Shown piece by piece: positions 7,075-14,468 of a stretch of DNA of 26,153 nt (position 1 is its first letter; the number at the start of each line of letters is the position of its first letter). The stretch comes from an uncultured Hippea sp. (GTDB lineage: Bacteria; Campylobacterota_A; Desulfurellia; JAADFJ01): positions 1-26,153 of the forward strand of contig CAJVZA010000021.1 of the NCBI GenBank assembly GCA_913009315.1, in the 5' to 3' direction. Both the position numbers and the translations under genes were made by a program. The notes under the pieces were generated by a model. The model was not told the DNA's origin. It did not search any database and was given only the letters and a program-made list of their open reading frames with translations.

Positions 7075-10062
7075 TTATCCCTCCAATTTCCTGATATCTC
7101 CAAGAAATGCCTTATATTCAGGGATCATTGTGTTTGCATCGCCAATATTTGGAGTCAGGAGATTTGCCGAATCACCTTTGACAAGTCCTTTGTAGCCAAA
7201 GCTCCATAGCAGGCCTGCCGGATGAACCGTTTTGCCCATAATTTTCAGAGGATGTATTCTGCCGGTTACTATGGCAATCGCTTTGACTTTTCCTCTTGCT
7301 CCTACAATTTCGCAAAGAGAACCGTTTTTGATCCCTCTCTTTTTGGCGATTTCTTTGTCCATCTCAACAAATGCATCAGGTTGAAGTTCGGCAAGCCAAC
7401 CAATATTTCTACTCATCTGACCTGCCAGATAATGCTCCGTTACTCTGAATGTAGTTAATACAACGGGATATTTATCAAAATTTCCATGAATATCAATGCC
7501 CGGTGTTGCCCAGATTTTACAAGCCGGATTAATTTGAGTATTTCCAAATGGATTTTTAATAGGTGACTCATACGGCTCATAATGCTCCGGCAAAGGACCG
7601 TCAAGGAGACCTCTTGCAAACTCTCTGCCGTATCCCTCGTTGAGCATAATAAACGGATGTATGGTATTGGGCGGCGAACCTCCGTCGGGAACGTCCCCAA
7701 TCCATCTTGATCCGTTCCATTTGATTACCCATCTTCGAGGATCAAAAGGCTGTCCGTTTAGGTCAACACCAGCTCTGTTATACAAAATTCTTCTGTTGAC
7801 AGGCCAGTTCCATGACCAGTTTGAATATGTGCCGATTTTTGCAGGATGGGGATCAACATCGTTGCGTCTTGCCATCATATTGCCTTTTTCCGTAAAGCTG
7901 CCGGAATAGAGCCAGTTTCCGCATGCGGTGCTGCCGTCATCTTTAAGTTTTGTAAAGCTTGATACCAATTTACCGGTTTTGATATCAAAACCGTTGATCT
8001 CCTTTGCAATTGCCTCCGGTAATCGCTCTGTTTCGACGTCCCACCAAGAAAGATTACGCACCGGATCGGGATAGGCGCCGCTCTCCGAGTACAATTTTTT
8101 TAGTCGTTTGACAAGCTCGGTATAGATCCAGAGTTCATCTTTAACATTACCGACCCTGTCGATTACTTTATTTTTCCATTGTGCCCATCTTCCCGTATTG
8201 GTAAAACTTCCGCTTTTCTCGACCCATACGGTATTTGGAAGCAGAAAAACTTCCGTTTTGATCTTTTTTGGATTGGCACCCGGACGATTCCAGAAACTTG
8301 CAGTCTCGGTATCAAATATCTCAAGCACTGCAAGCCAGTCGAGATTGGCCATTGCATTTCTTGCCGGTCCGGCATTAGAGGCGCTCACGGCGGGATTTTC
8401 ACCCATAACAAAAAATCCTTTAATGACATTTTGATACATCGCCTCAAATATTGCAATGTGAGAATAGTTCGAACCGGCATCTGGAATATCGTTTTTGTGA
8501 GGTCCGAGTTTCGGGAGATAATGATAGCTTACACGGGGATCCGTTTCCCGCCACCATGCTTTAAGTTGACTTGTTAAATATTTGCCGTAGTTTTTCCACC
8601 AGTTCAAACTTTTGGGATCATAATTTTCCGGTGTTTTATCTTTAATCCTTGCATCCAATGTCTTTTCTTCGCGTTTAGGAAGTCCGAGATAGCCGGGCAG
8701 ATCATGAAAAAGCAGACCATGGTCGGTTGAGCCCTGAACGTTGCCGTGACCTCTAAGCGCATTTACTCCTCCTCCGGCAACCCCGATATTTCCCAATAAA
8801 AGCTGTATAACTGCATATCCTCTTATATGCTGAGTACCATATGTATGTTGAGTTGCACCCATTGCATACAGGATTGTGCCTGCTTTGCCTTTTTGACCGG
8901 TTGAGGAATATAGATCATAAATTGTTTTGAGTTTTTTTATCGCTACACCAGTAACATTTGAAACCATTTCAAAACTGTATCTTGCGTAATGTCTTTTCAT
9001 TATCTGAAATACAGAGTTAGGATCATTTAGTGTTTCGTCACGCAGAGGAATGCCGTTCTCATCAGTCTGATATTGCCAGGTCGATTTGTCGTAAGTTCTT
9101 TTTTTAGCATTATAGCCTGAGAATATCCCATCGAGTTCAGAAGTATCTTTGAAATCAGGATTTATAAGAAGAGCGGCATTGGTATAGTTTTTGACATAAA
9201 ACTCATCATATTTTTTATTTTCCATTATGTATTTAATCATTCCGCCCAAAAATGCAATATCGGTTCCGGCTCTTATCTGGGCGAAATAGTGCGCTTTTGA
9301 TGAGGTTCTGGTAAAACGCGGATCAACCGATATTATCTTTGCTCCGTATTTTTCAACTGCTTCCATTATCCATTTGAATGTCAGAGGATGGTTTTCCGCG
9401 GCATTAGAGCCCATAATGAGAAACATATCAGAGTTTTTCATATCAATAACATGATTGGTCATTGCTCCCCTGCCGAATGAGTTTGCGAGTGCCGCAACGG
9501 TAGATGAATGGCATATTCGCGCCTGATGTTCAAGCCACGGAATACCCAGCGCTCTGGCAAATTTTACCGCAGCATAGCATTCTTCGTTGTTGTGAGCTGC
9601 TCCTCCGAGATAAGCCAGGCCTTCGGAACGATTTATCTCATAACCGTCCTTGTCGAATCTTATGAACGTTTCATCTCTTGTTTTTTTGATTTTTTTCGCA
9701 ACGGCATCAAGCATCCAGTCCCAGCTTTTTTTCTCCCAGTGATCCGACCCCGGAGCCCTGTAAAGCGGCTCTGTGATGCGTCTCGGATTGTCGGCAAGAT
9801 GACGCGAACCCGCACCTTTTGGACAGAGCGCACCTCTGTTGATAGGATGATCGGGATCGCCTTCTATATCCAAAAGTTTGTTTCCTCTTTTTGAGACGAT
9901 CTGACCGCATCCTACCGCGCAGTAAGGACAGATGGTAGGACTTTCCGCCATCTTTTTGAGAAGCGGCACGGAAGCTGCCATTGCTTCTTTGACTGAAGGC
10001 AGAAAACTGCCTAGAGATATTAAACCGGTTAGTTTCAGAAATTCCCTACGTTTTACCCCCAT
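7075..10062 (-). CDS. fdhA: Tat-exported molybdopterin formate dehydrogenase catalytic subunit, cysteine form
   Basis: 995 aa, close to the length of E. coli FdnG. A twin-arginine signal (KRREFLKLTG, then a hydrophobic stretch ending near AMAA-30) predicts Tat export to the periplasmic side. Next is the [4Fe-4S] motif C45-x2-C48-x3-C52 and C80PKG, then the molybdopterin-bis-guanine domains. The active-site position reads ARICHSSTVA: residue 184 is a TGC cysteine where FdnG has selenocysteine, followed by the conserved His185 and GRGAMTNH. The C-terminal MopB/aspartate-decarboxylase-like domain is present (TEHYLAGQMSRN). It oxidises formate to CO2, or does the reverse, binding Mo or W. GAAGGAGG precedes the ATG. 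It is the first gene of a four-gene operon with its own strong promoter. Confidence 0.95.
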   Translation of the reverse strand: MGVKRREFLKLTGLISLGSFLPSVKEAMAASVPLLKKMAESPTICPYCAVGCGQIVSKRGNKLLDIEGDPDHPINRGALCPKGAGSRHLADNPRRITEPLYRAPGSDHWEKKSWDWMLDAVAKKIKKTRDETFIRFDKDGYEINRSEGLAYLGGAAHNNEECYAAVKFARALGIPWLEHQARICHSSTVAALANSFGRGAMTNHVIDMKNSDMFLIMGSNAAENHPLTFKWIMEAVEKYGAKIISVDPRFTRTSSKAHYFAQIRAGTDIAFLGGMIKYIMENKKYDEFYVKNYTNAALLINPDFKDTSELDGIFSGYNAKKRTYDKSTWQYQTDENGIPLRDETLNDPNSVFQIMKRHYARYSFEMVSNVTGVAIKKLKTIYDLYSSTGQKGKAGTILYAMGATQHTYGTQHIRGYAVIQLLLGNIGVAGGGVNALRGHGNVQGSTDHGLLFHDLPGYLGLPKREEKTLDARIKDKTPENYDPKSLNWWKNYGKYLTSQLKAWWRETDPRVSYHYLPKLGPHKNDIPDAGSNYSHIAIFEAMYQNVIKGFFVMGENPAVSASNAGPARNAMANLDWLAVLEIFDTETASFWNRPGANPKKIKTEVFLLPNTVWVEKSGSFTNTGRWAQWKNKVIDRVGNVKDELWIYTELVKRLKKLYSESGAYPDPVRNLSWWDVETERLPEAIAKEINGFDIKTGKLVSSFTKLKDDGSTACGNWLYSGSFTEKGNMMARRNDVDPHPAKIGTYSNWSWNWPVNRRILYNRAGVDLNGQPFDPRRWVIKWNGSRWIGDVPDGGSPPNTIHPFIMLNEGYGREFARGLLDGPLPEHYEPYESPIKNPFGNTQINPACKIWATPGIDIHGNFDKYPVVLTTFRVTEHYLAGQMSRNIGWLAELQPDAFVEMDKEIAKKRGIKNGSLCEIVGARGKVKAIAIVTGRIHPLKIMGKTVHPAGLLWSFGYKGLVKGDSANLLTPNIGDANTMIPEYKAFLGDIRKLEG

Positions 10063-10119
10063 ATCGACCTCCTTCCTCTCCTTATGGTGAGGAATAAGTT
10101 ATAAATAACCCCTGCTTAG

Positions 10120-10147
10120 ATTCTATCCTTATTAATAAATTTGTCAA
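10120..10147 (-). promoter_or_regulatory. Promoter of the formate dehydrogenase operon
   Basis: On the minus strand, TTGACA (10147-10142) is followed after 16 bases by TAGAAT (10125-10120), a near-consensus sigma70 promoter. The transcript would start near 10113 with a leader of about 50 nt before the fdhA ATG. No obvious operator for the HTH/PBP-like regulator was recognised. Confidence 0.75.
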
Positions 10148-10173
10148 GAGTGTAAAGTGAGTTTATAAGAGCT

Positions 10174-10256
10174 GCCTGCCTGTGCGGGCGAGTCGCACGC
10201 ACAGGCAGGCGGATTTGGATTTTCAATTTGAACGCTTAGAATTAATAGAGGTGTCC
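10174..10256 (+). repeat. Partial family B repeat with GC-rich palindrome
   Basis: A perfect 13-bp inverted repeat (GCCTGCCTGTGCG at 10174-10186, its complement at 10198-10210) forms a strong hairpin with an 11-nt loop. It is followed by GGATTTTCAATTTGAACG, then CTTAGAATTAATAGAGGTG and TCCTA, the right end of the family B elements. The left end is missing. A related GCCTGCCTGCGCG lies inside the 14251 copy. It stands between the fdh promoter and the end of the Gate-domain genes, where the hairpin could limit read-through. Confidence 0.7.
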
Positions 10257-10290
10257 TATGCGCAGGAGTACCTCCGGTAGTTTTATTTAG

Positions 10291-10728
10291 TCATCGTCTG
10301 TTTTGCAATATCTTATTCAGTATTGCCACAATTGTGAGTGCAAGCGCCACTCTGCTTCCAAACAAAATAACTCCATTTGCACCTATGGCAACAAATATCA
10401 GTGTATCCTCAATTATTGCATGACAAATTGATAGGAAAATGGCAGAGAGGATAATATCGGTGTAACTCATTTTATTTTCCATAGAATCTTTTATAAGAAC
10501 AGCTGAACCGTAAGCTATTCCAAGAAGAAGTCCCGCAATCATGGTAACAGACGCATTTGAAGAGATACCGATCTTTTTGAGAGGTTTGCCGGCAAGCTGT
10601 TTTATAGTCTCATACAGCTTTGAATTCTCATATATCTCATAAGCAATTGTCAATAATATGATAATAGCCGATAGTTTAAGACTTAGATACAATGCTCCGC
10701 CTAATACGTGCAGAAAGTTTATCGCCAT
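10291..10728 (-). CDS. Gate (nucleoside-recognition) domain membrane protein, second of pair
   Basis: 145 aa with about four hydrophobic segments. The central IGISSNASVTMIAGLLLGIAYGSA-like region (about 50-75) and the later SICHAIIEDTLIF resemble the Gate/nucleoside-recognition domain (as in SpmA/SpmB and FeoB gates). It overlaps the preceding gene by 10 bp and has the same fold pattern, so the two probably form a heterodimeric channel or transporter, each supplying half. The substrate is unknown; neither protein has an ATPase or signal peptide. Confidence 0.75.
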   Translation of the reverse strand: MAINFLHVLGGALYLSLKLSAIIILLTIAYEIYENSKLYETIKQLAGKPLKKIGISSNASVTMIAGLLLGIAYGSAVLIKDSMENKMSYTDIILSAIFLSICHAIIEDTLIFVAIGANGVILFGSRVALALTIVAILNKILQNRR

Positions 10729-11150
10729 AACAGATTCAGCATTCCTCCCGCAAAAAATGCCGTTAACAGGCGGGTAAGAACGATTATATATCCTTTGGCG
10801 CCAACGCGCGAGAGTACAGCTGTTTCTATAAAAAGATTATGAGAAATTCCCAATATCAATCCGATTATCGTTATCTGTTTAACCGTTAAATTCAACGGCA
10901 CCATTGCCGCGATGGCAGCGTATAAATTCAAAAGAAATCCTGATATCAGAACAATTGATGCATTACCCGGAAGGCCAATAAGTCTCATAAACGGAGAAAA
11001 CAGCTTTCCTACTTTTGCTATGATTCCCAACTGATTTAAGATATCCACAAGGATATAAAGCGGGAATGTATAAGCAACTATTTTTAGACTTATTGCAACT
11101 CCTTTTTTAAAGCCGCTTCGAATCTCATTTAATATTTTATGGATATTCAT
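10719..11150 (-). CDS. Gate (nucleoside-recognition) domain membrane protein, first of pair
   Basis: 143 aa with about four membrane segments and the family hallmarks IGLPGNASIVLISGFLLNLY (about 60-79) and GISHNLFIETAV (about 101-112), which parallel those in its partner downstream. Gate-domain half-transporters usually come as adjacent pairs (as spmA/spmB do), and this overlap suggests co-translation. Export or uptake of a small solute across the inner membrane is a reasonable guess, not shown by the sequence. A promoter candidate lies just upstream. Confidence 0.75.
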   Translation of the reverse strand: MNIHKILNEIRSGFKKGVAISLKIVAYTFPLYILVDILNQLGIIAKVGKLFSPFMRLIGLPGNASIVLISGFLLNLYAAIAAMVPLNLTVKQITIIGLILGISHNLFIETAVLSRVGAKGYIIVLTRLLTAFFAGGMLNLLWR

Positions 11151-11177
11151 TGATTTGTTTTTATTTCCTTACCATTC

Positions 11178-11206
11178 TATATAATGTGAAACTGTGAAGA
11201 AATCAA
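11178..11206 (-). promoter_or_regulatory. Candidate promoter for the Gate-domain gene pair
   Basis: On the minus strand, TTGATT (11206-11201) and TATATA (11183-11178) are separated by 17 bases, and transcription would start about 20 nt before the ATG at 11150. The fit is moderate. Confidence 0.45.
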
Positions 11207-11219
11207 TAGGTGACGGAAG

Positions 11220-11247
11220 TTGACAATGCACTCAAAGAGAGAATAAT
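11220..11247 (+). promoter_or_regulatory. Candidate promoter for birA, with almost no leader
   Basis: TTGACA at 11220-11225 is followed after 16 bases by AATAAT (11242-11247). The predicted start falls on or next to the birA ATG at 11254, so the mRNA would be leaderless. In line with this, no good Shine-Dalgarno precedes that ATG. A TATAAT at 11180-11185 without a matching -35 is the alternative. Confidence 0.45.
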
Positions 11248-11253
11248 AATTAT

Positions 11254-12186
11254 ATGCAAAGCCAAATTATCGATCTGCTTTTTGAGAATCAGGGGAAATT
11301 TATTTCCGGCCGACAGCTTGCCGACAGACTGAATATTTCTACAGTGGCCGTATGGAAAAGAATTCGAAATCTTATAGAAAAAGGTTACGAAATAGAGGCC
11401 TTGCAAAAAAAAGGCTATAGATTGACTAACAGACCAACCTGCCTTTGGCCGTCCGGATACAAAATTCCTAAAACTAAATGGCTCCCAAACGATATCGTGT
11501 TTAACACTAGCGTCAGCTCAACAATGGATATAGCAAAAAGGGAGTATAAAAACGGAAAAAGTGTAATTGCTTTGGCGCGAGAGCAAACCTCCGGCAGAGG
11601 AAGGCATAAAAGATCTTGGCTTTCAGCGACTGATGCCGGCATCTATATGACGGTTACTGTGAAGCCTGATTTTTCGATGAGTGTGCTGCCTTTGATAAAT
11701 CTTGCCTCATCCGTTGCCATATCAAAACTGCTTGACAAGCAATATGGTATTCACACGAAGATAAAATGGCCTAATGATATTTTTTTTAATGGAAAAAAAA
11801 TTAGCGGTATTCTCATAGAAACCGAAACAGAGGGGAACGAATTGGCATATCTTGCAATAGGTATTGGTATTGATCTGTATGATAATGGAATATACGGTTC
11901 GCTGTCGGAAGCCGGAAGCTATATAAATCCTATAAAGTTTGTTTCCTTTATTGTGCAGGAACTTGACATACAACTTGAAAATATTATTATGAATCCTGAA
12001 TGTCTTTTGTCTTATTGGAGATTGAACAATAATACCATAGGCAATAAGGTAATAATTAGCGGCTCGGGAGGCATTGTAAGCGGAATTGCCAGAGATATAG
12101 ACAGCAGCGGGTACCTGATTGTTGAAGAGAACAGAGGAAGGTTGTCAAAGGTAATATCAGGTGATCTTGTACTTGAGGGAGTGTAA
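11254..12186 (+). CDS. birA: Bifunctional biotin-protein ligase / biotin repressor
   Basis: 310 aa, the full two-function length. The N-terminal winged helix-turn-helix (about 1-57: GKFISGRQLADRLNISTVAVWKR-like) is present. The catalytic domain has the adenylate-forming loop GRGRH (114-118), preceded by SSTMD (89-93), and the KWPND...KKISGILIE strand near 165-184. The short C-terminal SH3-like domain ends in GDLVLEGV. The enzyme makes biotinyl-AMP and attaches biotin to a lysine of carboxylase carrier proteins; the HTH implies repression of biotin genes as well. Its stop is directly followed by the start of the GGDEF gene, so the two are co-transcribed. No biotin synthesis gene is nearby. Confidence 0.95.
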   Translation: MQSQIIDLLFENQGKFISGRQLADRLNISTVAVWKRIRNLIEKGYEIEALQKKGYRLTNRPTCLWPSGYKIPKTKWLPNDIVFNTSVSSTMDIAKREYKNGKSVIALAREQTSGRGRHKRSWLSATDAGIYMTVTVKPDFSMSVLPLINLASSVAISKLLDKQYGIHTKIKWPNDIFFNGKKISGILIETETEGNELAYLAIGIGIDLYDNGIYGSLSEAGSYINPIKFVSFIVQELDIQLENIIMNPECLLSYWRLNNNTIGNKVIISGSGGIVSGIARDIDSSGYLIVEENRGRLSKVISGDLVLEGV

Positions 12187-13116
12187 TTGAATAGTAGGTT
12201 AATAGAAAAGATAGCTAATGAGGCACTGTTAAGGATGTCTGAGGGGAAAGAAATACCTACTCCTAAGGTATATGAGTCATATTTTAAAGCTTGTGTTGCC
12301 GAAAAAGGTATTACTGACTATGATAAATACATAAGTAATACTGGTAGAAAGGATAGAATAGTATCTTTAGAAAAATCGACAAAAAATATCAACTATGTAG
12401 CTGATAATATATTAAATGCAGTCAGTGAGCACACTGATAAGCTTTCTGAATCAGAAAAAAATTTAGAGGAAATAGTAAATCTTGAAGATACTCTCAAAAA
12501 AAGTAAAAGGCTTGTTAGTGAAATAGCTGCAATAAAAGATGCGAACAAGCTTCTTAAAAGACATATCAACAGAATCAGCAATATCGTTAATCATGAGCTC
12601 GTTATGATAGAAAAGATGGAAAATGTAGCCTTGCGTGATTACTTGACCGGAACAGGCAACAGGCAACTTTTTGATATGGACTTAAAAAGTGAAATGAGCA
12701 GATCTAAGCGTTACAATAGAAATGTTTCTATTTTGATGCTTGATTTAGATGACTTTAAGCATGTAAATGATAACTACGGTCATGTAGCCGGAGATAAGGT
12801 TCTGCAATCAGTCGTAAATTATACTAAATCGAATATTAGAACATCCGACAGCGTGTATCGTTACGGCGGTGATGAATTTATTGTTCTTCTGCCTGAAACA
12901 GACAGCAAGCAGGCTATTGATGTAGGAAAGAAAATATTAAGCAGTTTAAATAATATAAAATACAAATACAAGGAAACGCTGTTCAGGGTTACATCTTCAT
13001 GCGGTATGACCGTGATTAATAAAAATGATAACTTGGAAACCGTTTTGGAGAGATTGGACAATGCTTTGTATAATGTAAAGCGCGTCGAAAAAGGTGAATT
13101 TTACTGCGTAATTTGA
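12187..13116 (+). CDS. GGDEF diguanylate cyclase
   Basis: 309 aa. Residues 1-145 are charged and largely helical, with a coiled coil near 85-145 and no membrane segment or recognisable sensor domain. The GGDEF domain starts at DYLTGTGNR (151-159), with DLDDFKHVND (186-195) and the intact active site RYGGDEF (225-231). An RTSD at 218-221 is the allosteric I-site (RxxD) for product inhibition. It should make cyclic di-GMP in the cytosol. The TTG start abuts the birA stop and GAGGGAG lies just upstream, so it is part of the birA transcript. Its end overlaps the permease start by 4 bp. Confidence 0.92.
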   Translation: MNSRLIEKIANEALLRMSEGKEIPTPKVYESYFKACVAEKGITDYDKYISNTGRKDRIVSLEKSTKNINYVADNILNAVSEHTDKLSESEKNLEEIVNLEDTLKKSKRLVSEIAAIKDANKLLKRHINRISNIVNHELVMIEKMENVALRDYLTGTGNRQLFDMDLKSEMSRSKRYNRNVSILMLDLDDFKHVNDNYGHVAGDKVLQSVVNYTKSNIRTSDSVYRYGGDEFIVLLPETDSKQAIDVGKKILSSLNNIKYKYKETLFRVTSSCGMTVINKNDNLETVLERLDNALYNVKRVEKGEFYCVI

Positions 13117-13925
13117 TCAAAAACAACCCGCTGCTCATACTGTCTGTTGTTTGCATCTCTTTTATTATTGTGTCCGCTGTTTTCGCACCGATTATTGCTC
13201 CGTATAACCCATATCAGATACATAGTTCTATACTCTCCGGACCATCGTCACAATTTCTCCTTGGAACCGACAGGCTTGGCAGAGATCTGCTTTCAAGAAT
13301 GATTTATGGAAGTAGAATATCGATAGAGGTTGGTCTGATAGCGGTCGGTATTTCAACAACTATCGGAGTTATTTTAGGTGGAATAGCCGGCTTAAAAGGC
13401 GGCTTCATTGATGCGGCCATTATGCGTATTGTAGATGCATTTTTATCTTTTCCTGTATTTTTCTTAATACTTGCAGTCATAAGCTATGTAGGACCCGGCA
13501 TCATTAATGTCATGGTAATCATAGGACTTACGAGTTGGATGGGTGTAGCAAGGATGGTGAGAGCGGAGGTGATGCGGCTCAGAAAGACAGAATTTATACT
13601 TGCAAGCCGCCTGGCCAACCAAACGGATCTGAAAATTCTGCTGCATCATCTGATCCCAAATAGCCTTGCTCCTGTTATAGTTAATGCGACCTTGGGAGTA
13701 GGATCGGCAATTCTGACCGAATCGGCACTCAGCTTTCTTGGCATAGGGGTTCAGCCTCCGGTTGCTTCGTGGGGTTCAATTTTATCCGAAGGTAAAGATT
13801 ATATTTCCATAGCCTGGTGGCTGACACTTTTTCCAGGGATAGCCATATTGATAACGGTGTTATCCTTTACAATAGTTGGAGATACACTGCAGAAAATTAC
13901 AGGCAATAATTCAGATCGCTCTTGA
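13113..13925 (+). CDS. DppC/OppC-type peptide ABC transporter permease, solitary
   Basis: 270 aa with the usual DppC layout: an N-terminal membrane segment, the periplasmic LLGTDRLGRDLLSRMIYGSR signature (about 49-68), then the five-helix permease core. The EAA loop that contacts the ATPase reads FILASRLANQTDLKILLHHLIPN-like, where the usual invariant glycine is Asn. Late hallmarks ESALSFLGIGVQPP and SWG are intact. DppC normally works with DppB, two ATPases and a binding protein. None is adjacent here, and the gene sits behind a diguanylate cyclase with a TTGA overlap. The partner genes may be elsewhere, or the set may have been broken up. The TTG start is supported by the overlap rather than by a close ribosome binding site. 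Confidence 0.88.
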   Translation: MIKNNPLLILSVVCISFIIVSAVFAPIIAPYNPYQIHSSILSGPSSQFLLGTDRLGRDLLSRMIYGSRISIEVGLIAVGISTTIGVILGGIAGLKGGFIDAAIMRIVDAFLSFPVFFLILAVISYVGPGIINVMVIIGLTSWMGVARMVRAEVMRLRKTEFILASRLANQTDLKILLHHLIPNSLAPVIVNATLGVGSAILTESALSFLGIGVQPPVASWGSILSEGKDYISIAWWLTLFPGIAILITVLSFTIVGDTLQKITGNNSDRS

Positions 13926-13950
13926 CATATTTTATCTATTGTGGTAGAAA
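13922..13950 (+). promoter_or_regulatory. Promoter of tRNA-Leu, overlapping the permease stop
   Basis: TTGACA (13922-13927), a 17-base spacer and TAGAAA (13945-13950) place the start of transcription within a few bases of the mature tRNA 5' end at 13959. The permease stop codon TGA (13923-13925) lies inside the -35 box. Confidence 0.65.
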
Positions 13951-13958
13951 ATCGGAAT

Positions 13959-14044
13959 GCCGAAGTGGCGGAACAGGTAGACGCGCTATCTTGAGGGGGT
14001 AGTGGGGTATACCCGTGCCGGTTCAAGTCCGGCCTTCGGCACCA
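13959..14044 (+). tRNA. tRNA-Leu (anticodon GAG)
   Basis: Acceptor stem GCCGAAG/CTTCGGC is perfectly paired and followed by an encoded ACCA. The anticodon stem CTATC/GGTAG closes the loop TTGAGGG, giving anticodon GAG. A long variable arm (GGGGTATACCC) marks a class II tRNA. The T arm is GCCGG-TTCAAGT-CCGGC. At 86 nt including CCA it is of normal size for tRNA-Leu. A family A element is inserted immediately after it. Confidence 0.95.
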
Positions 14045-14047
14045 TAA

Positions 14048-14464
14048 TGAGACCACTGTACAATAAACAGATCCACAGAAGTCAAAAAAAGAGTAAGATT
14101 TAGAAATTAACAGAAATGCCCTATAGAATTTAATTTCCTGAAGATTGCCCTTTATTTGACTTCCCAGCGGGCTTTATGAGATTTCCCATATACTTGCGTT
14201 TTGCTTCTTTGAATTAACCCGTTAGTCCTTCAGAAGTTTGCCTTGTCTTCAGGGCAACTCTATTAATTCGTAAACGATCATCCTGGGTCCCGAATTCGCC
14301 TGCCTGCGCGTCGCAAATTTTGGCAATAGCTCTGCTATTACCTGCAATTTGCGTCTTGATGAGACGGAATTGGACTCTCAATTTGAAACGCTTAGAATTA
14401 ATAGAGTTGCCCTATAGAAAACCTCATGAAAAGCTGTGAATTTGCTTATTGTGCAGCGGTCTCA
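14048..14464 (+). mobile_element. Family A MITE-like element, complete, with nested family B element
   Basis: 417 bp, bounded by inverted repeats: TGAGACCACTGTACAATAA on the left and the complement of TGAGACCGCTGCACAATAA on the right, extending to about 30 bp with the flanking ATTCACAG-like bases. TAA stands directly outside both ends (14045-14047 and 14465-14467), consistent with a 3-bp target duplication. No open frame could encode a transposase, so it would depend on one supplied elsewhere. TAA targets with GAG-type ends resemble some IS5-family (IS1031-like) elements, an inference only. Without the nested element it would be about 255 bp. Confidence 0.85.
14251..14413 (+). mobile_element. 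Family B MITE-like element nested in family A
   Basis: 163 bp with perfect 19-bp inverted ends AGGGCAACTCTATTAATTC at 14251-14269 and its complement at 14395-14413. It splits a sequence that is continuous in the copy at 21-128 (TTGTCT followed by ATAGAAAAC). The interior holds GCCTGCCTGCGCG and a GGCAATAGC/GCTATTACC hairpin. It has no coding capacity. Confidence 0.8.
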
Positions 14465-14468
14465 TAAT

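Noticed and set aside
7074-7103. TTG start at 7103 for the Fe-S subunit.
   Set aside because: It lies inside fdhA; the ATG at 7073 has a good ribosome binding site and directly follows the fdhA stop.
9490-9530. Possible selenocysteine codon at the formate dehydrogenase active site.
   Set aside because: The codon on the minus strand is TGC (Cys184) within ARICHSST, and the frame is open throughout.
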